Below, piece by piece: positions 32,784 to 41,244 of a stretch of 64,000 nt of DNA (within the stretch, counting starts at the first letter, position 1; every line of letters begins with the position of its first letter). A program made the position numbers and the translations under genes. The notes under the pieces are model-generated. The model was not told the origin of the DNA, did no database searches, and worked only from the letters and a program-made list of their open reading frames with translations. Source of the stretch: Geminicoccus sp035556675 (lineage in GTDB: Bacteria; Pseudomonadota; Alphaproteobacteria; Geminicoccales; Geminicoccaceae); assembly GCF_035556675.1 (NCBI RefSeq), contig NZ_DATMFZ010000076.1, forward strand, positions 1 through 64,000, in the 5' to 3' direction.

Positions 32784-34567
32784 GCGGGCTCGACCTGGGC
32801 GTGATCGGCAACGGCACGATCGCGTCCCTGATCGACGAGCAGGGCCGCCATGTCTGGACCTGCTGGCCCAGGCTGGACGGTGATCCGATCTTCCACGCGC
32901 TGTTGGGCGGCGAAGGCGGCTTCTGGTCGGTCGAGCCAACCCGCCCCGCGACCGCGCGTCGGCGCTATGTCGGCAACACCGCGATCCTGGAGACCGAGCT
33001 CGAGGACGAGACCGGGGCGGTGATCCGGATCACCGACCTGGCACCGCGCTGCCGCCGCTTCGGCCGGATGTTCCGCCCGGCCACGCTCCTGCGCCGGATC
33101 GAGCCGGTGCAGGGCCGCTTCCCCTGCACGGTGCGCCTGCGGGCGAACAGCCGCTATGGCGCCGAGCCGATGCGCCCGGTGGCGCTCAGCAACAGCCTGC
33201 GCCTGATCTCTGGTGACGAGGCGATCCGGCTGACCACCGACATGTCGGTGGCCTGCATCGCCGAGGAACTGCCGATCGTGGTCCATGCCCCGATCCACAT
33301 GATCCTGAGCGCCGACACCTCGGTGCTGGAATCACCGGCCCAGGTGTTCCGCGAGCTCTACGAGGAGACCCTGTTCTACTGGCAGGAATGGTCGCGCTAC
33401 CTGTCGGTGCCGTTCGAGTACCAGGACGTGGTGCTGCGCGCGGCGATCACGCTGAAGCTGTGCGCCTTCGAGGAAACCGGTGGCGTGGTCGCGGCGCTGA
33501 CCACCTCCATTCCCGAGGCGCCCGATTCCGGGCGCAACTGGGACTACCGGTTCTGCTGGCTGCGCGACACCTACTTCACGGTCCACGCGCTCAACCGGTT
33601 GGGCGCCACCCGGACCATGGAGGACTATCTGCGCTACATCACCACGGTGGTGACCCTGTCCGAGGACGGCACGCTCCTACCGCTCTACCCGATCCTGCCG
33701 GGCAGCACGCCCGACGAGACCGAGGCGCCGGCACTGTCGGGCTATCGGGGCATGGGCCCGGTCCGAGTCGGCAACGCCGCCTGGTTCCAGCGCCAGCACG
33801 ACGTCTATGGCAGCGTGGTGATGGCGGCCGCCCAGATGTTCTACGACCACCGCCTGCCGGTGCGGGGCGACCTGGAGCTGTTCCAGCTCCTGGAGCGGCT
33901 GGGCGAGCAGGCGGCGCGCCTGGCGCTGGAGCCGGATGCCGGCATCTGGGAGTATCGCGGCCGCGAGCGGGTCCACACCCATTCCGCCCTGATGTGCTGG
34001 GTGGCCTGTTCCCGGCTCGCCAAGATCGCGGGCGTGCTGGGGCTGCCGGAGGAGCGGGGCGACTACTGGCGCGCCCATGCCGCCCGGATCCGCCGGGCGA
34101 TCCTGGAGGAGGCGTGGGACGCGGAGCGGCAGACCTTCGTCGAGAGCTTCGGCGGCAAGGATCTGGATGCTGCACTGCTGCTCATGCACGAGGTGGGCTT
34201 CCTGGCCGCCGACGACCCGCGCTTCGTCGGCACGGTGGAGGCGATCGAGCGGGATCTGCGCCGGGGCAACCATCTGTTCCGCTACAAGGCCCCGGACGAT
34301 TTCGGCGAACCGGAGAACGCCTTCACCGTTTGTACGTTCTGGTTTCTCGATGCGCTGGCGGCGATCGGCCGGAAGGACGAGGCGCGCGCCATCTATGAGG
34401 AGCTGATCTCCTGCCGTAATTCGTTGGGGCTCTTGTCCGAGGACGTGAACCCGCTGACCAAGGAACTCTGGGGGAACATCCCGCAGAGCTACTCGATGGT
34501 GGGGTTGATCATTTCCGGCATGCGCCTGTCAAAGACCTGGGAGGAAGCGTTTTGGCGCGACTCGTGA
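32780..34567 (+). CDS. Glycoside hydrolase family 15 protein (trehalase/glucoamylase-like)
   Basis: 595 residues. N-terminal beta-sandwich (LDLGVIGNGTIASLIDEQ, then RHVWTCWPRLDGDP), then an (alpha/alpha)6 barrel with WDYRFCWLRDTYFTVHALNR, CSRLAKIAGVLGLPEERGDY and TFVESFGGKDLDAALL. The acidic residues in YRFCWLRD and in the EAWDAE region would be in the active site. Members hydrolyse alpha-glucosides such as trehalose; here it sits between otsB and otsA, overlapping both, so it may tune trehalose level. The GTG start has GGGAG upstream. Confidence 0.93.
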   Translation: MSGLDLGVIGNGTIASLIDEQGRHVWTCWPRLDGDPIFHALLGGEGGFWSVEPTRPATARRRYVGNTAILETELEDETGAVIRITDLAPRCRRFGRMFRPATLLRRIEPVQGRFPCTVRLRANSRYGAEPMRPVALSNSLRLISGDEAIRLTTDMSVACIAEELPIVVHAPIHMILSADTSVLESPAQVFRELYEETLFYWQEWSRYLSVPFEYQDVVLRAAITLKLCAFEETGGVVAALTTSIPEAPDSGRNWDYRFCWLRDTYFTVHALNRLGATRTMEDYLRYITTVVTLSEDGTLLPLYPILPGSTPDETEAPALSGYRGMGPVRVGNAAWFQRQHDVYGSVVMAAAQMFYDHRLPVRGDLELFQLLERLGEQAARLALEPDAGIWEYRGRERVHTHSALMCWVACSRLAKIAGVLGLPEERGDYWRAHAARIRRAILEEAWDAERQTFVESFGGKDLDAALLLMHEVGFLAADDPRFVGTVEAIERDLRRGNHLFRYKAPDDFGEPENAFTVCTFWFLDALAAIGRKDEARAIYEELISCRNSLGLLSEDVNPLTKELWGNIPQSYSMVGLIISGMRLSKTWEEAFWRDS

Positions 34568-35952
34568 TCGTCTCCAACCGCGTCAGCGTGCCGACGGGCC
34601 GGCGCGTCGAAGCCGGTGGACTGACGGTGGTCCTGCGCGACGGGCTGCGTAAGGCCGACGGGCTGTGGTTCGGCTGGAGCGGCGAGTTCGCCGAGAAGCC
34701 CGGTCCTGCCAAGGTGACCAGCCGCGGCCGCATGAGCTACGCGCTGCTCGACCTGAACCAGTCGGACTACAAGGGCTTCTATTACGGCTTCGCCAACGGC
34801 TCGCTCTGGCCGCTGTTCCACTACCGACTGGGTCTGGTCGACTGGAAGGCCGAGAGCTACCGGACCTATCGCAAGGTCAACGCGCAGTTCGCCGCCGAAC
34901 TCTTCCGCCTGCTCAAGCCGGACGACCATGTCTGGGTGCACGACTACCAGTTGATCCCGCTGGGCGAGGAACTGCGCAAGCTGGGCTTCAAGGGTGCCAT
35001 CGGCTTCTATCTCCACGTGCCGTTCCCCTCGGGCGACATTGTCGAGGTGCTGCCGGCCCATGCCGAGCTCGGCCAGGCCCTGCTGGCCTATGATCTGATC
35101 GGGCTGCAGACCGACCGCTCGCACCACGACCTGCTCGACTTCCTGGAGCGCTGGTGCGGCGCCGAGCGCGACGGTGACACGCTGATCCACCAGGGTCACC
35201 GGATCGCGACCGGGGTCTACCGGGCGGCGATCGACACGGTAGGCTTCGCCAAGGAGGCGGCCGCCTCGTATCAGACCCCGGAGGTGCGCAATCTCGAGGA
35301 GTCCTTGGGCGGCCGGACCCTGATGCTGGGCGTGGAACGTCTGGACTATACCAAAGGTCTGCCGTTGCGCTTTGCCGCGTATGAGCATCTCCTGGCTCAT
35401 TACGAGGAATGGCTGCACAACGTGGTCATGCTGCAGATCGCCCCGGTCAGTCGGGGCGAGCTGGCCCAGTACCGTGCCCTGCGCTCCGACCTGGAGCGCG
35501 CCACCGGGCGCATCGCCGGCCGGTTCGCCTCGCCCGACTGGAATCCGATCCGCTATGTGAACCAGCCGGTGCCACGCAAGGTGCTGGCCGGCTTCCTGCG
35601 GGTCGCCCAGGTGGGCCTGGTGACGCCGCTGCGCGACGGCATGAATCTGGTGGCCAAGGAATATGTCGCGGCCCAGGACCCGGACGATCCGGGCGTGCTG
35701 GTGCTGTCGCGCTTTGCCGGCGCGGTGGAGGAACTGGGCGAGGGCGCCCTGCTGGTGAACCCGCTGGACATCGAGCACACGGCGCTGGCGATGCGCAACG
35801 CGCTGGCCATGTCCAAGGACGAGCGGATCGACCGCTGGCGGCGCTGCCTGGAGCCGCTCCAGGCCTGGACCGCGCGCACCTGGTACGACGCCTTCGTCCA
35901 CAAGCTGGACGAGGTCGCCAAGGCCAAGGGCGAGCTGCCCACCGCCGCCTGA
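34552..35952 (+). CDS. otsA: Trehalose-6-phosphate synthase
   Basis: 466 residues, as in E. coli OtsA. Motifs: LVIVSNRVSVPTGRR, GLWFGWSGEF, HDYQLIPLGEELRKLG, GFYLHVPFPSGDIV, ERLDYTKGLPLRF, RDGMNLVAKEYVAAQDPDDP and LSRFAGAVEELGEGALLVNP. A GT20 transferase moving glucose from UDP-glucose (or GDP-glucose) to glucose-6-phosphate. It uses a TTG start at 34552, 16 bases inside the GH15 gene, with GAGGAAG upstream. Confidence 0.96.
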   Translation: MARLVIVSNRVSVPTGRRVEAGGLTVVLRDGLRKADGLWFGWSGEFAEKPGPAKVTSRGRMSYALLDLNQSDYKGFYYGFANGSLWPLFHYRLGLVDWKAESYRTYRKVNAQFAAELFRLLKPDDHVWVHDYQLIPLGEELRKLGFKGAIGFYLHVPFPSGDIVEVLPAHAELGQALLAYDLIGLQTDRSHHDLLDFLERWCGAERDGDTLIHQGHRIATGVYRAAIDTVGFAKEAAASYQTPEVRNLEESLGGRTLMLGVERLDYTKGLPLRFAAYEHLLAHYEEWLHNVVMLQIAPVSRGELAQYRALRSDLERATGRIAGRFASPDWNPIRYVNQPVPRKVLAGFLRVAQVGLVTPLRDGMNLVAKEYVAAQDPDDPGVLVLSRFAGAVEELGEGALLVNPLDIEHTALAMRNALAMSKDERIDRWRRCLEPLQAWTARTWYDAFVHKLDEVAKAKGELPTAA

Positions 35953-35971
35953 GCGGCTCCCGGCCGGCTGC

Positions 35972-36883
35972 TCAGGGGGCCGGGCGCGGCCAGTTGTCCA
36001 GCAGCCGGGCGGGAGCGAGCGCGAAGCGCAGCCCGTGGGCCAGAGCGACTGGAACCACCGAGGCATGGTCCTCATGGGCCAGCTCCTCGTAGCGCACCCG
36101 GAAGGAGGGGCCGGCCAGGGCATCCAGCCGCCGGGCGAAGGCCCGGGCCCGGTCGACCATGCCGCGCTCGGCACGGCGGCTGGCCATGGCGGGGGCGTCT
36201 GCCTCCGCCGCCTGCCAGGGGGCCAGACCCTGTTCCCAGCCGCCTACCGCGACCATGACCCGCAGCTCGCAGGGCGGTACCGCCACGAACGCCGCCAGCG
36301 CCGCGAAGCCCTGCTCCAGCCGCTCCGGGTCCGCCCAGATCGAGGGGCTGGCCGCGATCCAGCGCGTGAACAGGCCGGGCCTGGCCTGGAGCACGTGCAG
36401 CACGAAACAGCCGGCCAGCGAATGGCCGAACAGGGTGCGCTGGCTCTGGTCGATCGAAAAGTGCCGGGCAATGGCCGGCAGCACGTCCCCTTCCAGGCAG
36501 GCCAAGAACGGGGCGGCACTGGCTGGCAGGAAGTCGCGCCGGCGCGGATCGGCGCCGTCCGGCTCCGGCAGCGGCCGGATCCCGGCGATGACCGCCGGAC
36601 TGACTCCGGTGGCGCTCGGCCGGTGGCAGGACCGGCGCAAGGCCTCCACGGCCGTGCCGAACAGGTGATCCGCGTCCAGGACCAGGAACAGCGGGTAGCC
36701 GCAGGGCGGCGGCGGGCCGGGCGGTGCCGCCAGCAGCACTTCGTAGCGGCGCCCTCCGGCAGAGGCCGTCACCGTCTGCCGGGACGTGCGGGCCAGCCGA
36801 AACTCACCGGATGGGACGGCGCTGCCGGTGGCGTTGGCGGAGGTGGCTGCGGGCTCGGTCAAGATGGTTTCCCGTTGCGGCAA
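35972..36883 (-). CDS. Alpha/beta-hydrolase, siderophore esterase-like (Fes/IroE)
   Basis: 303 residues. The core has YPLFLVLDADHLFGTAVEAL, then SQRTLFGHSLAGCFVLHVLQ (nucleophile Ser in GHSLAG), then FTRWIAASPSIWADPERLEQ and a C-terminal His in YEELAHEDHASVV. This fold (esterase-like) includes Fes and IroE, which hydrolyse the trilactone of ferri-enterobactin to release iron. Its place beside a DHB-serine synthetase supports that role; no signal peptide is seen, so cytoplasmic. Convergent with otsA, divergent from the siderophore-binding protein. Confidence 0.8.
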   Translation of the reverse strand: MPQRETILTEPAATSANATGSAVPSGEFRLARTSRQTVTASAGGRRYEVLLAAPPGPPPPCGYPLFLVLDADHLFGTAVEALRRSCHRPSATGVSPAVIAGIRPLPEPDGADPRRRDFLPASAAPFLACLEGDVLPAIARHFSIDQSQRTLFGHSLAGCFVLHVLQARPGLFTRWIAASPSIWADPERLEQGFAALAAFVAVPPCELRVMVAVGGWEQGLAPWQAAEADAPAMASRRAERGMVDRARAFARRLDALAGPSFRVRYEELAHEDHASVVPVALAHGLRFALAPARLLDNWPRPAP

Positions 36884-37069
36884 GTCGCGGCCAGGGCATG
36901 ATCCGCATTCAAGATCTATAATAAATCTAAACTAGTCTTTTGGATCCGGACGTCATCTTGACGCGATTGCCTGACGCATCGTGGTGACGTGAGCTTGACA
37001 TCGCAGTCGTCCCGGGCGCAAAGGCGCGCCAGCATTATGCATTCTCCAGCAACGACATGGAACCGACGC
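36884..37069. promoter_or_regulatory. AT-rich divergent control region of the siderophore locus
   Basis: The gap between the divergent esterase and binding-protein genes contains an AT-rich patch at about 36911-36945 that includes TATAAT at 36917-36922 and a TAAATCTAAACTAG stretch. Both strands need promoters here, and iron-responsive control (Fur, RirA or Irr) is expected from context, but no full consensus box is visible. Confidence 0.4.
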
Positions 37070-38173
37070 ATGCGGGTGGCCCGGGCGGCATGGCAGCTGG
37101 TGCTGGCGGCGATGCTGGTGGCATCACCGCTCTGCGCCCGTGCCGAGCTGGCGATCACCGACGTCACCGGGCGGGAGGTCCGGCTGGACGGGCCGGTGGA
37201 CCGGCTGCTGATCGACGATGCGCGGGTGCTGATCGCCCTCTCTTTGCTCGACCCTGATCCGGTGGCGCGGCTGGCCGCCTGGCCGAAGGACATCCACCGG
37301 ATCGGCCAGATCGTCTACGAGCGCTACATGGAGCGCTTCCCGGCCCTGGCCGACCTGCCGGCAGGTCCCAGCTCGGCCGGGGACTTCTCGACCGAGCTGG
37401 TGATCGCGACCGCGCCGGATGCCGCAGTGTTCACCGTCGGCACCGGTCCGACGCCGGAGCAGGTGGCGCAGGTCGAGGCCGCCGGCATCCCGGTCGTGTT
37501 CATCGACTTCTTCTCCCACCCGCTGCGCAACCTGGCGCCCAGCCTGCGCATCCTGGGCCAGCTGATCGGCCGGGAGCAGGCGGCGGCGGACTTCATCGCC
37601 TTTCGCGACGAGCACCTGGCTGCCATCACGAAGCGGGTGCTGGGCCTGGCCGAGGCGGACCGGCCGAAAGTGTTCGTCGAGGTGCATGCCGGCATGTCCG
37701 ATGACTGCTGCAGCTCGCCGGGCAAGGGCAATCTCGGCGACTATGTCGAGCTGGCGGGCGGCCACAATATCGGCGCGGACGTGCTGGACCGGCCGTTCGG
37801 CCGTCTCAACCTCGAATATGTCATCGCCGCCGCACCGGACGTCTACATTGCCACCGGTGGGCCGCACCTGGAGAAGGCCGGCGGCCTGGTGATCGGACCG
37901 GGCTATACGGCGGCGCAGGCCCAGGAGGCGCTGGCCCGCCTGGCAGCAAGGCCGGGCATCGCCCAGCTTCCGGCGGTGACGGAGCGCCGCGCCCATGCCC
38001 TGTCCCATCAGCTCCTGAACTCGCCGTTGGACATACTGGCGGTCGAGGTGCTGGCCAAATGGATCCAGCCCGACCTGTTCGCCGACCTCGACCCGGCGGC
38101 CACCCAGGAGACCATCAACCGGAAGTTCCTGGCGGTCCCGCAGGACGGGATTTTCTGGGCCAACCTCCCGTGA
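37070..38173 (+). CDS. Periplasmic iron-siderophore binding protein of an ABC transporter
   Basis: About 367 residues. A signal peptide (MRVARAAWQLVLAAMLVASP, ending ARA) is followed by the FecB/BtuF-type fold: ITDVTGREVRLDGPVDRLL, TAPDAAVFTVGTGPTPEQVA, AGIPVVFIDFFSHPLRNLAP, then GRLNLEYVIAAAPDVYIATG. It has an unusual DDCCSSPGKGNLGDYVELAGG segment with two adjacent Cys near residue 205. It should capture ferri-siderophore and pass it to the FecCD permease at 45128. The start is chosen for a clean signal peptide; ATG 37037 and GTG 36989 are possible. The next gene's frame begins at its stop. Confidence 0.9.
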   Translation: MRVARAAWQLVLAAMLVASPLCARAELAITDVTGREVRLDGPVDRLLIDDARVLIALSLLDPDPVARLAAWPKDIHRIGQIVYERYMERFPALADLPAGPSSAGDFSTELVIATAPDAAVFTVGTGPTPEQVAQVEAAGIPVVFIDFFSHPLRNLAPSLRILGQLIGREQAAADFIAFRDEHLAAITKRVLGLAEADRPKVFVEVHAGMSDDCCSSPGKGNLGDYVELAGGHNIGADVLDRPFGRLNLEYVIAAAPDVYIATGGPHLEKAGGLVIGPGYTAAQAQEALARLAARPGIAQLPAVTERRAHALSHQLLNSPLDILAVEVLAKWIQPDLFADLDPAATQETINRKFLAVPQDGIFWANLP

Positions 38174-38211
38174 CCGAGCGCTTCGCCTCAAGGACGAAAG
38201 GAAACCGCATC

Positions 38212-39273
38212 GTGCCGCGCCTAGCCCTCCTGCGCCGCCAGCTCCTGGCCGCCTCCTTCCTGGGCCTGATGGCCGTCCTGTCCGGCCCGGGTGCGGCCGG
38301 GGCGGCGCCCGCCGTCGAGCAGAGCCGCAAGATCGCCGACGGGCTCTACCAGATCGTCGTGAGCGACAGCCAGGACCGGCTCTATGTCGCGAGCGCCGGC
38401 CGGCGCGGCGAGAACAACGCCAGGATCCTGGCGCTCGACCCCAAGTCCCTGGACACGGTCGGCACGATCGACGTCTCGGACAATCCGGCCTTCGGCCTTG
38501 GCCTGAACGACCGGACCGGCACGCTGTACGCCACCGCCACCCGCGGCGGTGAGGTCCTGGCGATCGACGTGAAGTCCGGCCAGGTGGTCGCCACGGTGAG
38601 CCATGGCGAGAAGGCCCATGTCCGCGAGGTGCTGGTCGAGCCGGAGAGCAACAAGGTCTATGTCTCGGTGTTCGGCGGCCGCGACGGCGAGCCGGGTGCC
38701 ATCTGGGTGATCGACGGCGCCACGAACAAGCTGGAGCGGGTGATCGAGAACCCGGGCAGCGGGATCTCCGGCATCGCGATCGATCCCGCGCGGGGCGAGC
38801 TCTATGCCGCGGACATGGTCACGAACGAGGTGGTGCTGATCGACCTGGCCGAGGGGGCGGTGGCGGCGAAATATGCCGCCGGCGGCGAGGCGCCGATCAA
38901 CCTGGCGATCGATACGGCCGGCCACCGGCTGTTCGTCGCCAACCAGAAGTCCGGCGACGTCAGCGTGCTGGACATCGAGAACGACCGGCTGGTCACCAGG
39001 ATCTCCACGGGCGAGGGTGCGCTGGGCCTGGCCTACAACCCGGCCAACCGGCTGCTCTACGTGGGCAACCGTCAGGCTGGCACGGTGTCGGTGGTCGACA
39101 CCGACAAGCTGGAGGTGATCGCCAGCCTGCCGACCGGTACCCATCCGCAGACGGTCGCCATCGATCCCGAGACGAACGTCGTGTACGTGACCAACAAGGC
39201 GAAGTCGGCCGGCCGTGGCAAGCCGCCGATCGACGACCCGAACGGCGACACGGTCTCCATCATCACGCCCTGA
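38212..39273 (+). CDS. Exported YncE-like beta-propeller (YVTN repeats)
   Basis: About 353 residues. A signal peptide (LLAASFLGLMAVLSGPGAAG) precedes seven-bladed propeller repeats: QDRLYVASAGRRGENNARIL, AFGLGLNDRTGTLYATATRG, NKVYVSVFGGRDGEPGAIWV, HRLFVANQKSGDVSVLDI, NRLLYVGNRQAGTVSVVDTD and TNVVYVTNKAKS. E. coli YncE is iron-regulated, and this one lies 38 bases after the siderophore-binding protein. GTG 38212 (with GAAAGGAAA upstream) is chosen; a GTG at 38170 overlapping the previous stop by GTGA is possible. Function unproven. Confidence 0.85.
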   Translation: MPRLALLRRQLLAASFLGLMAVLSGPGAAGAAPAVEQSRKIADGLYQIVVSDSQDRLYVASAGRRGENNARILALDPKSLDTVGTIDVSDNPAFGLGLNDRTGTLYATATRGGEVLAIDVKSGQVVATVSHGEKAHVREVLVEPESNKVYVSVFGGRDGEPGAIWVIDGATNKLERVIENPGSGISGIAIDPARGELYAADMVTNEVVLIDLAEGAVAAKYAAGGEAPINLAIDTAGHRLFVANQKSGDVSVLDIENDRLVTRISTGEGALGLAYNPANRLLYVGNRQAGTVSVVDTDKLEVIASLPTGTHPQTVAIDPETNVVYVTNKAKSAGRGKPPIDDPNGDTVSIITP

Positions 39274-39343
39274 TCCAGGCGATCGCCGTGCCCGCTCCCC
39301 GGGCGGCCAGGGGCGGGTGCGGCTGCGGTTTCTCGAGGTTCTC

Positions 39344-40975
39344 ATGGTTCCGGTGCAACAGGTCTGGCCCGAGGAGTTCGCGCGGCGCTACCGCGAGCGG
39401 GGCTACTGGCAGGGCGAGACGTTCGGCGGGTTCCTGCGGCAGCGGGCGCGCCAGCTCCCCGACCGGGTCGCGGTGGTGGGCGGCGGCGATCGCTGGACCT
39501 ATGCCGAACTGGACCTCCTGGCCGACCGGGTGGCCGCCGGCCTGCTCGCCGCCGGGCTGGAGGCGGGTGACCGGGTGGTCGTGCAGCTGCCGAACGTGGC
39601 CGCGTTCTTTCCGCTGGTGTTCGGCATGTTCCGCGCCGGCATCCTGCCGGTGTTCGCGCTGCCGGCCCACCGGCAGACCGAGATCGTCCACCTGGCGCAG
39701 CGCTCGGAGGCATGCGCCTACGTGATCGCCGAGCGCCAGGACGGCTTCGACTATCGCACGCTCGCCCGCACCGTCCTGGCCGAGGTCCCGGCGATCCGCC
39801 GGGTCGTGGTGGTGGGGGAGCCCGGCGACCTGCCGGGTGCCATTTCCTTCGCGGAACTGGCGGCGACCACGCCCGGCGCGCCTTTGCCGGAGCCCAGCCC
39901 CTCCGCGGTCGCCTTCATGCAGATCTCGGGCGGCAGCACCGGCCTGTCCAAGCTGATCCCGCGCACCCATGACGACTATATCTACAGCTTCCGCGCCAGC
40001 GCAGAGATCTGCCAGCTCGACCCGAACAGCGTGTACCTGACCGTGCTGCCGGTGGCGCATAATTTCCCGATGAGCTCGCCCGGCGTGTTCGGCGTGCTCC
40101 ATGCCGGCGGGCGGGTGGTGCTGAGCCCGTCGCCGAGCCCCGACGTGGCCTTCCCGCTGATCGAGCAGGAGCGTGTCACCATCACCGGGATGGTGCCGCC
40201 TCTGGCGCTGCTCTGGCTGCAGGCCGCCGCCAGCCGCACGGCCGACCTGTCCAGCCTGAAGCTCCTGCAGGTGGGTGGCGCCAAGTTGGCCCCGGAGATC
40301 GCGCGGCGCATCGGGCCGACGCTCGGTGTGCGGCTCCAGCAGGTGTTCGGCATGGCCGAGGGCCTGGTCAACTATACCCGCCACGACGATCCCGACGAGC
40401 TGGTGATCAACACCCAGGGCCGGCCGATCAGCCCGGACGACGAGGTGCTGGTGGTGGACGACCAGGGGCGGCCGGTGCCGGACGGCGAGCCCGGCCATCT
40501 TTTGACCCGCGGCCCCTACACGATCCGTGGCTACCACAACGACCCGGGGGCGAATGCCCGCGCGTTTACCGAGGACGGCTTCTACCGCACCGGCGACATC
40601 GTGCGCCGGCTGCCCAGCGGCCATCTGGAGGTCCAGGGCCGCGCCACCGACCACATTAACCGGGCGGGCGAGAAGATCTCGGCGGAGGAGATCGAGGACC
40701 ATCTCCTGGCGCATCCCGACGTGTTCGACGCGGCCGTGGTGTCGGTGCCCGACGAGTATCTGGGCGAGCGGAGCTGCGCCTTCATCATCCCGAACGGGCG
40801 CCAGCCCAGGGCGGTCGAGATCAAGGCCTGGATCCGCAGCCGGGGCCTGGCCGAGTTCAAGGTGCCGGACCAGGTCGTGTTCGTGGGGGAGTTCACCGCC
40901 ACGGCCGTGGGCAAGATCAGCCGAAGGGAGCTGCGGGCGATCCTGCGCCAGCGGCTGGCCGAGGCGGACCGGTAG
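39344..40975 (+). CDS. entE: 2,3-dihydroxybenzoate-AMP ligase
   Basis: 543 residues, like EntE/DhbE. Adenylation motifs: MQISGGSTGLSKLIPRTHDD (A3), LPVAHNFPMSSPGVFGVLHA, QQVFGMAEGLVNYTRHDDPD (A5), GHLLTRGPYTIRGYHNDP, FYRTGDIVRRLPSGHLEVQG and TATAVGKISRREL (A10 Lys). HNFPMSSPG with Ser (not Cys) at the pocket position resembles DHB-specific rather than salicylate-specific enzymes. It activates DHB and loads it on the aryl carrier protein that follows 11 bases later. ATG 39344, with GAGG upstream, is the family start. Confidence 0.94.
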   Translation: MVPVQQVWPEEFARRYRERGYWQGETFGGFLRQRARQLPDRVAVVGGGDRWTYAELDLLADRVAAGLLAAGLEAGDRVVVQLPNVAAFFPLVFGMFRAGILPVFALPAHRQTEIVHLAQRSEACAYVIAERQDGFDYRTLARTVLAEVPAIRRVVVVGEPGDLPGAISFAELAATTPGAPLPEPSPSAVAFMQISGGSTGLSKLIPRTHDDYIYSFRASAEICQLDPNSVYLTVLPVAHNFPMSSPGVFGVLHAGGRVVLSPSPSPDVAFPLIEQERVTITGMVPPLALLWLQAAASRTADLSSLKLLQVGGAKLAPEIARRIGPTLGVRLQQVFGMAEGLVNYTRHDDPDELVINTQGRPISPDDEVLVVDDQGRPVPDGEPGHLLTRGPYTIRGYHNDPGANARAFTEDGFYRTGDIVRRLPSGHLEVQGRATDHINRAGEKISAEEIEDHLLAHPDVFDAAVVSVPDEYLGERSCAFIIPNGRQPRAVEIKAWIRSRGLAEFKVPDQVVFVGEFTATAVGKISRRELRAILRQRLAEADR

Positions 40976-40986
40976 GACATAGAGCG

Positions 40987-41244
40987 ATGGGCGAGGAACG
41001 GGCGAGGTCGGCCGCCGAGCTGACCCTGGAGGGCATGCGCCGGGAGATCGCGGCGCTGCTGCACGACGATCCCGAGGAGATCGGCACGGACGACAGCCTG
41101 ATCGATCTCGGGCTGGATTCGATGCGGGCCATGGCGCTGGTGCGCCGCTGGCAGGAGGCCGGGGTGCGGGCCGAGTTCGCCGCGTTCGCCGAGACGCCCA
41201 CGCTCGGGCACTGGTGGGACGTGGTGCGAAGGTCGCGCGGCTGA
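40987..41244 (+). CDS. Free-standing aryl carrier protein
   Basis: 85 residues. LIDLGLDSMRAMALVRRWQE carries the phosphopantetheine Ser (LGLDS), and PTLGHWWDVV matches the ArCP end of EntB. In E. coli the carrier is fused to the isochorismatase half of EntB; here it stands alone, so the isochorismatase must be encoded elsewhere. Its TGA overlaps the ATG of the next gene by one base (TGATG), keeping carrier and synthetase in balance. Confidence 0.9.
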   Translation: MGEERARSAAELTLEGMRREIAALLHDDPEEIGTDDSLIDLGLDSMRAMALVRRWQEAGVRAEFAAFAETPTLGHWWDVVRRSRG

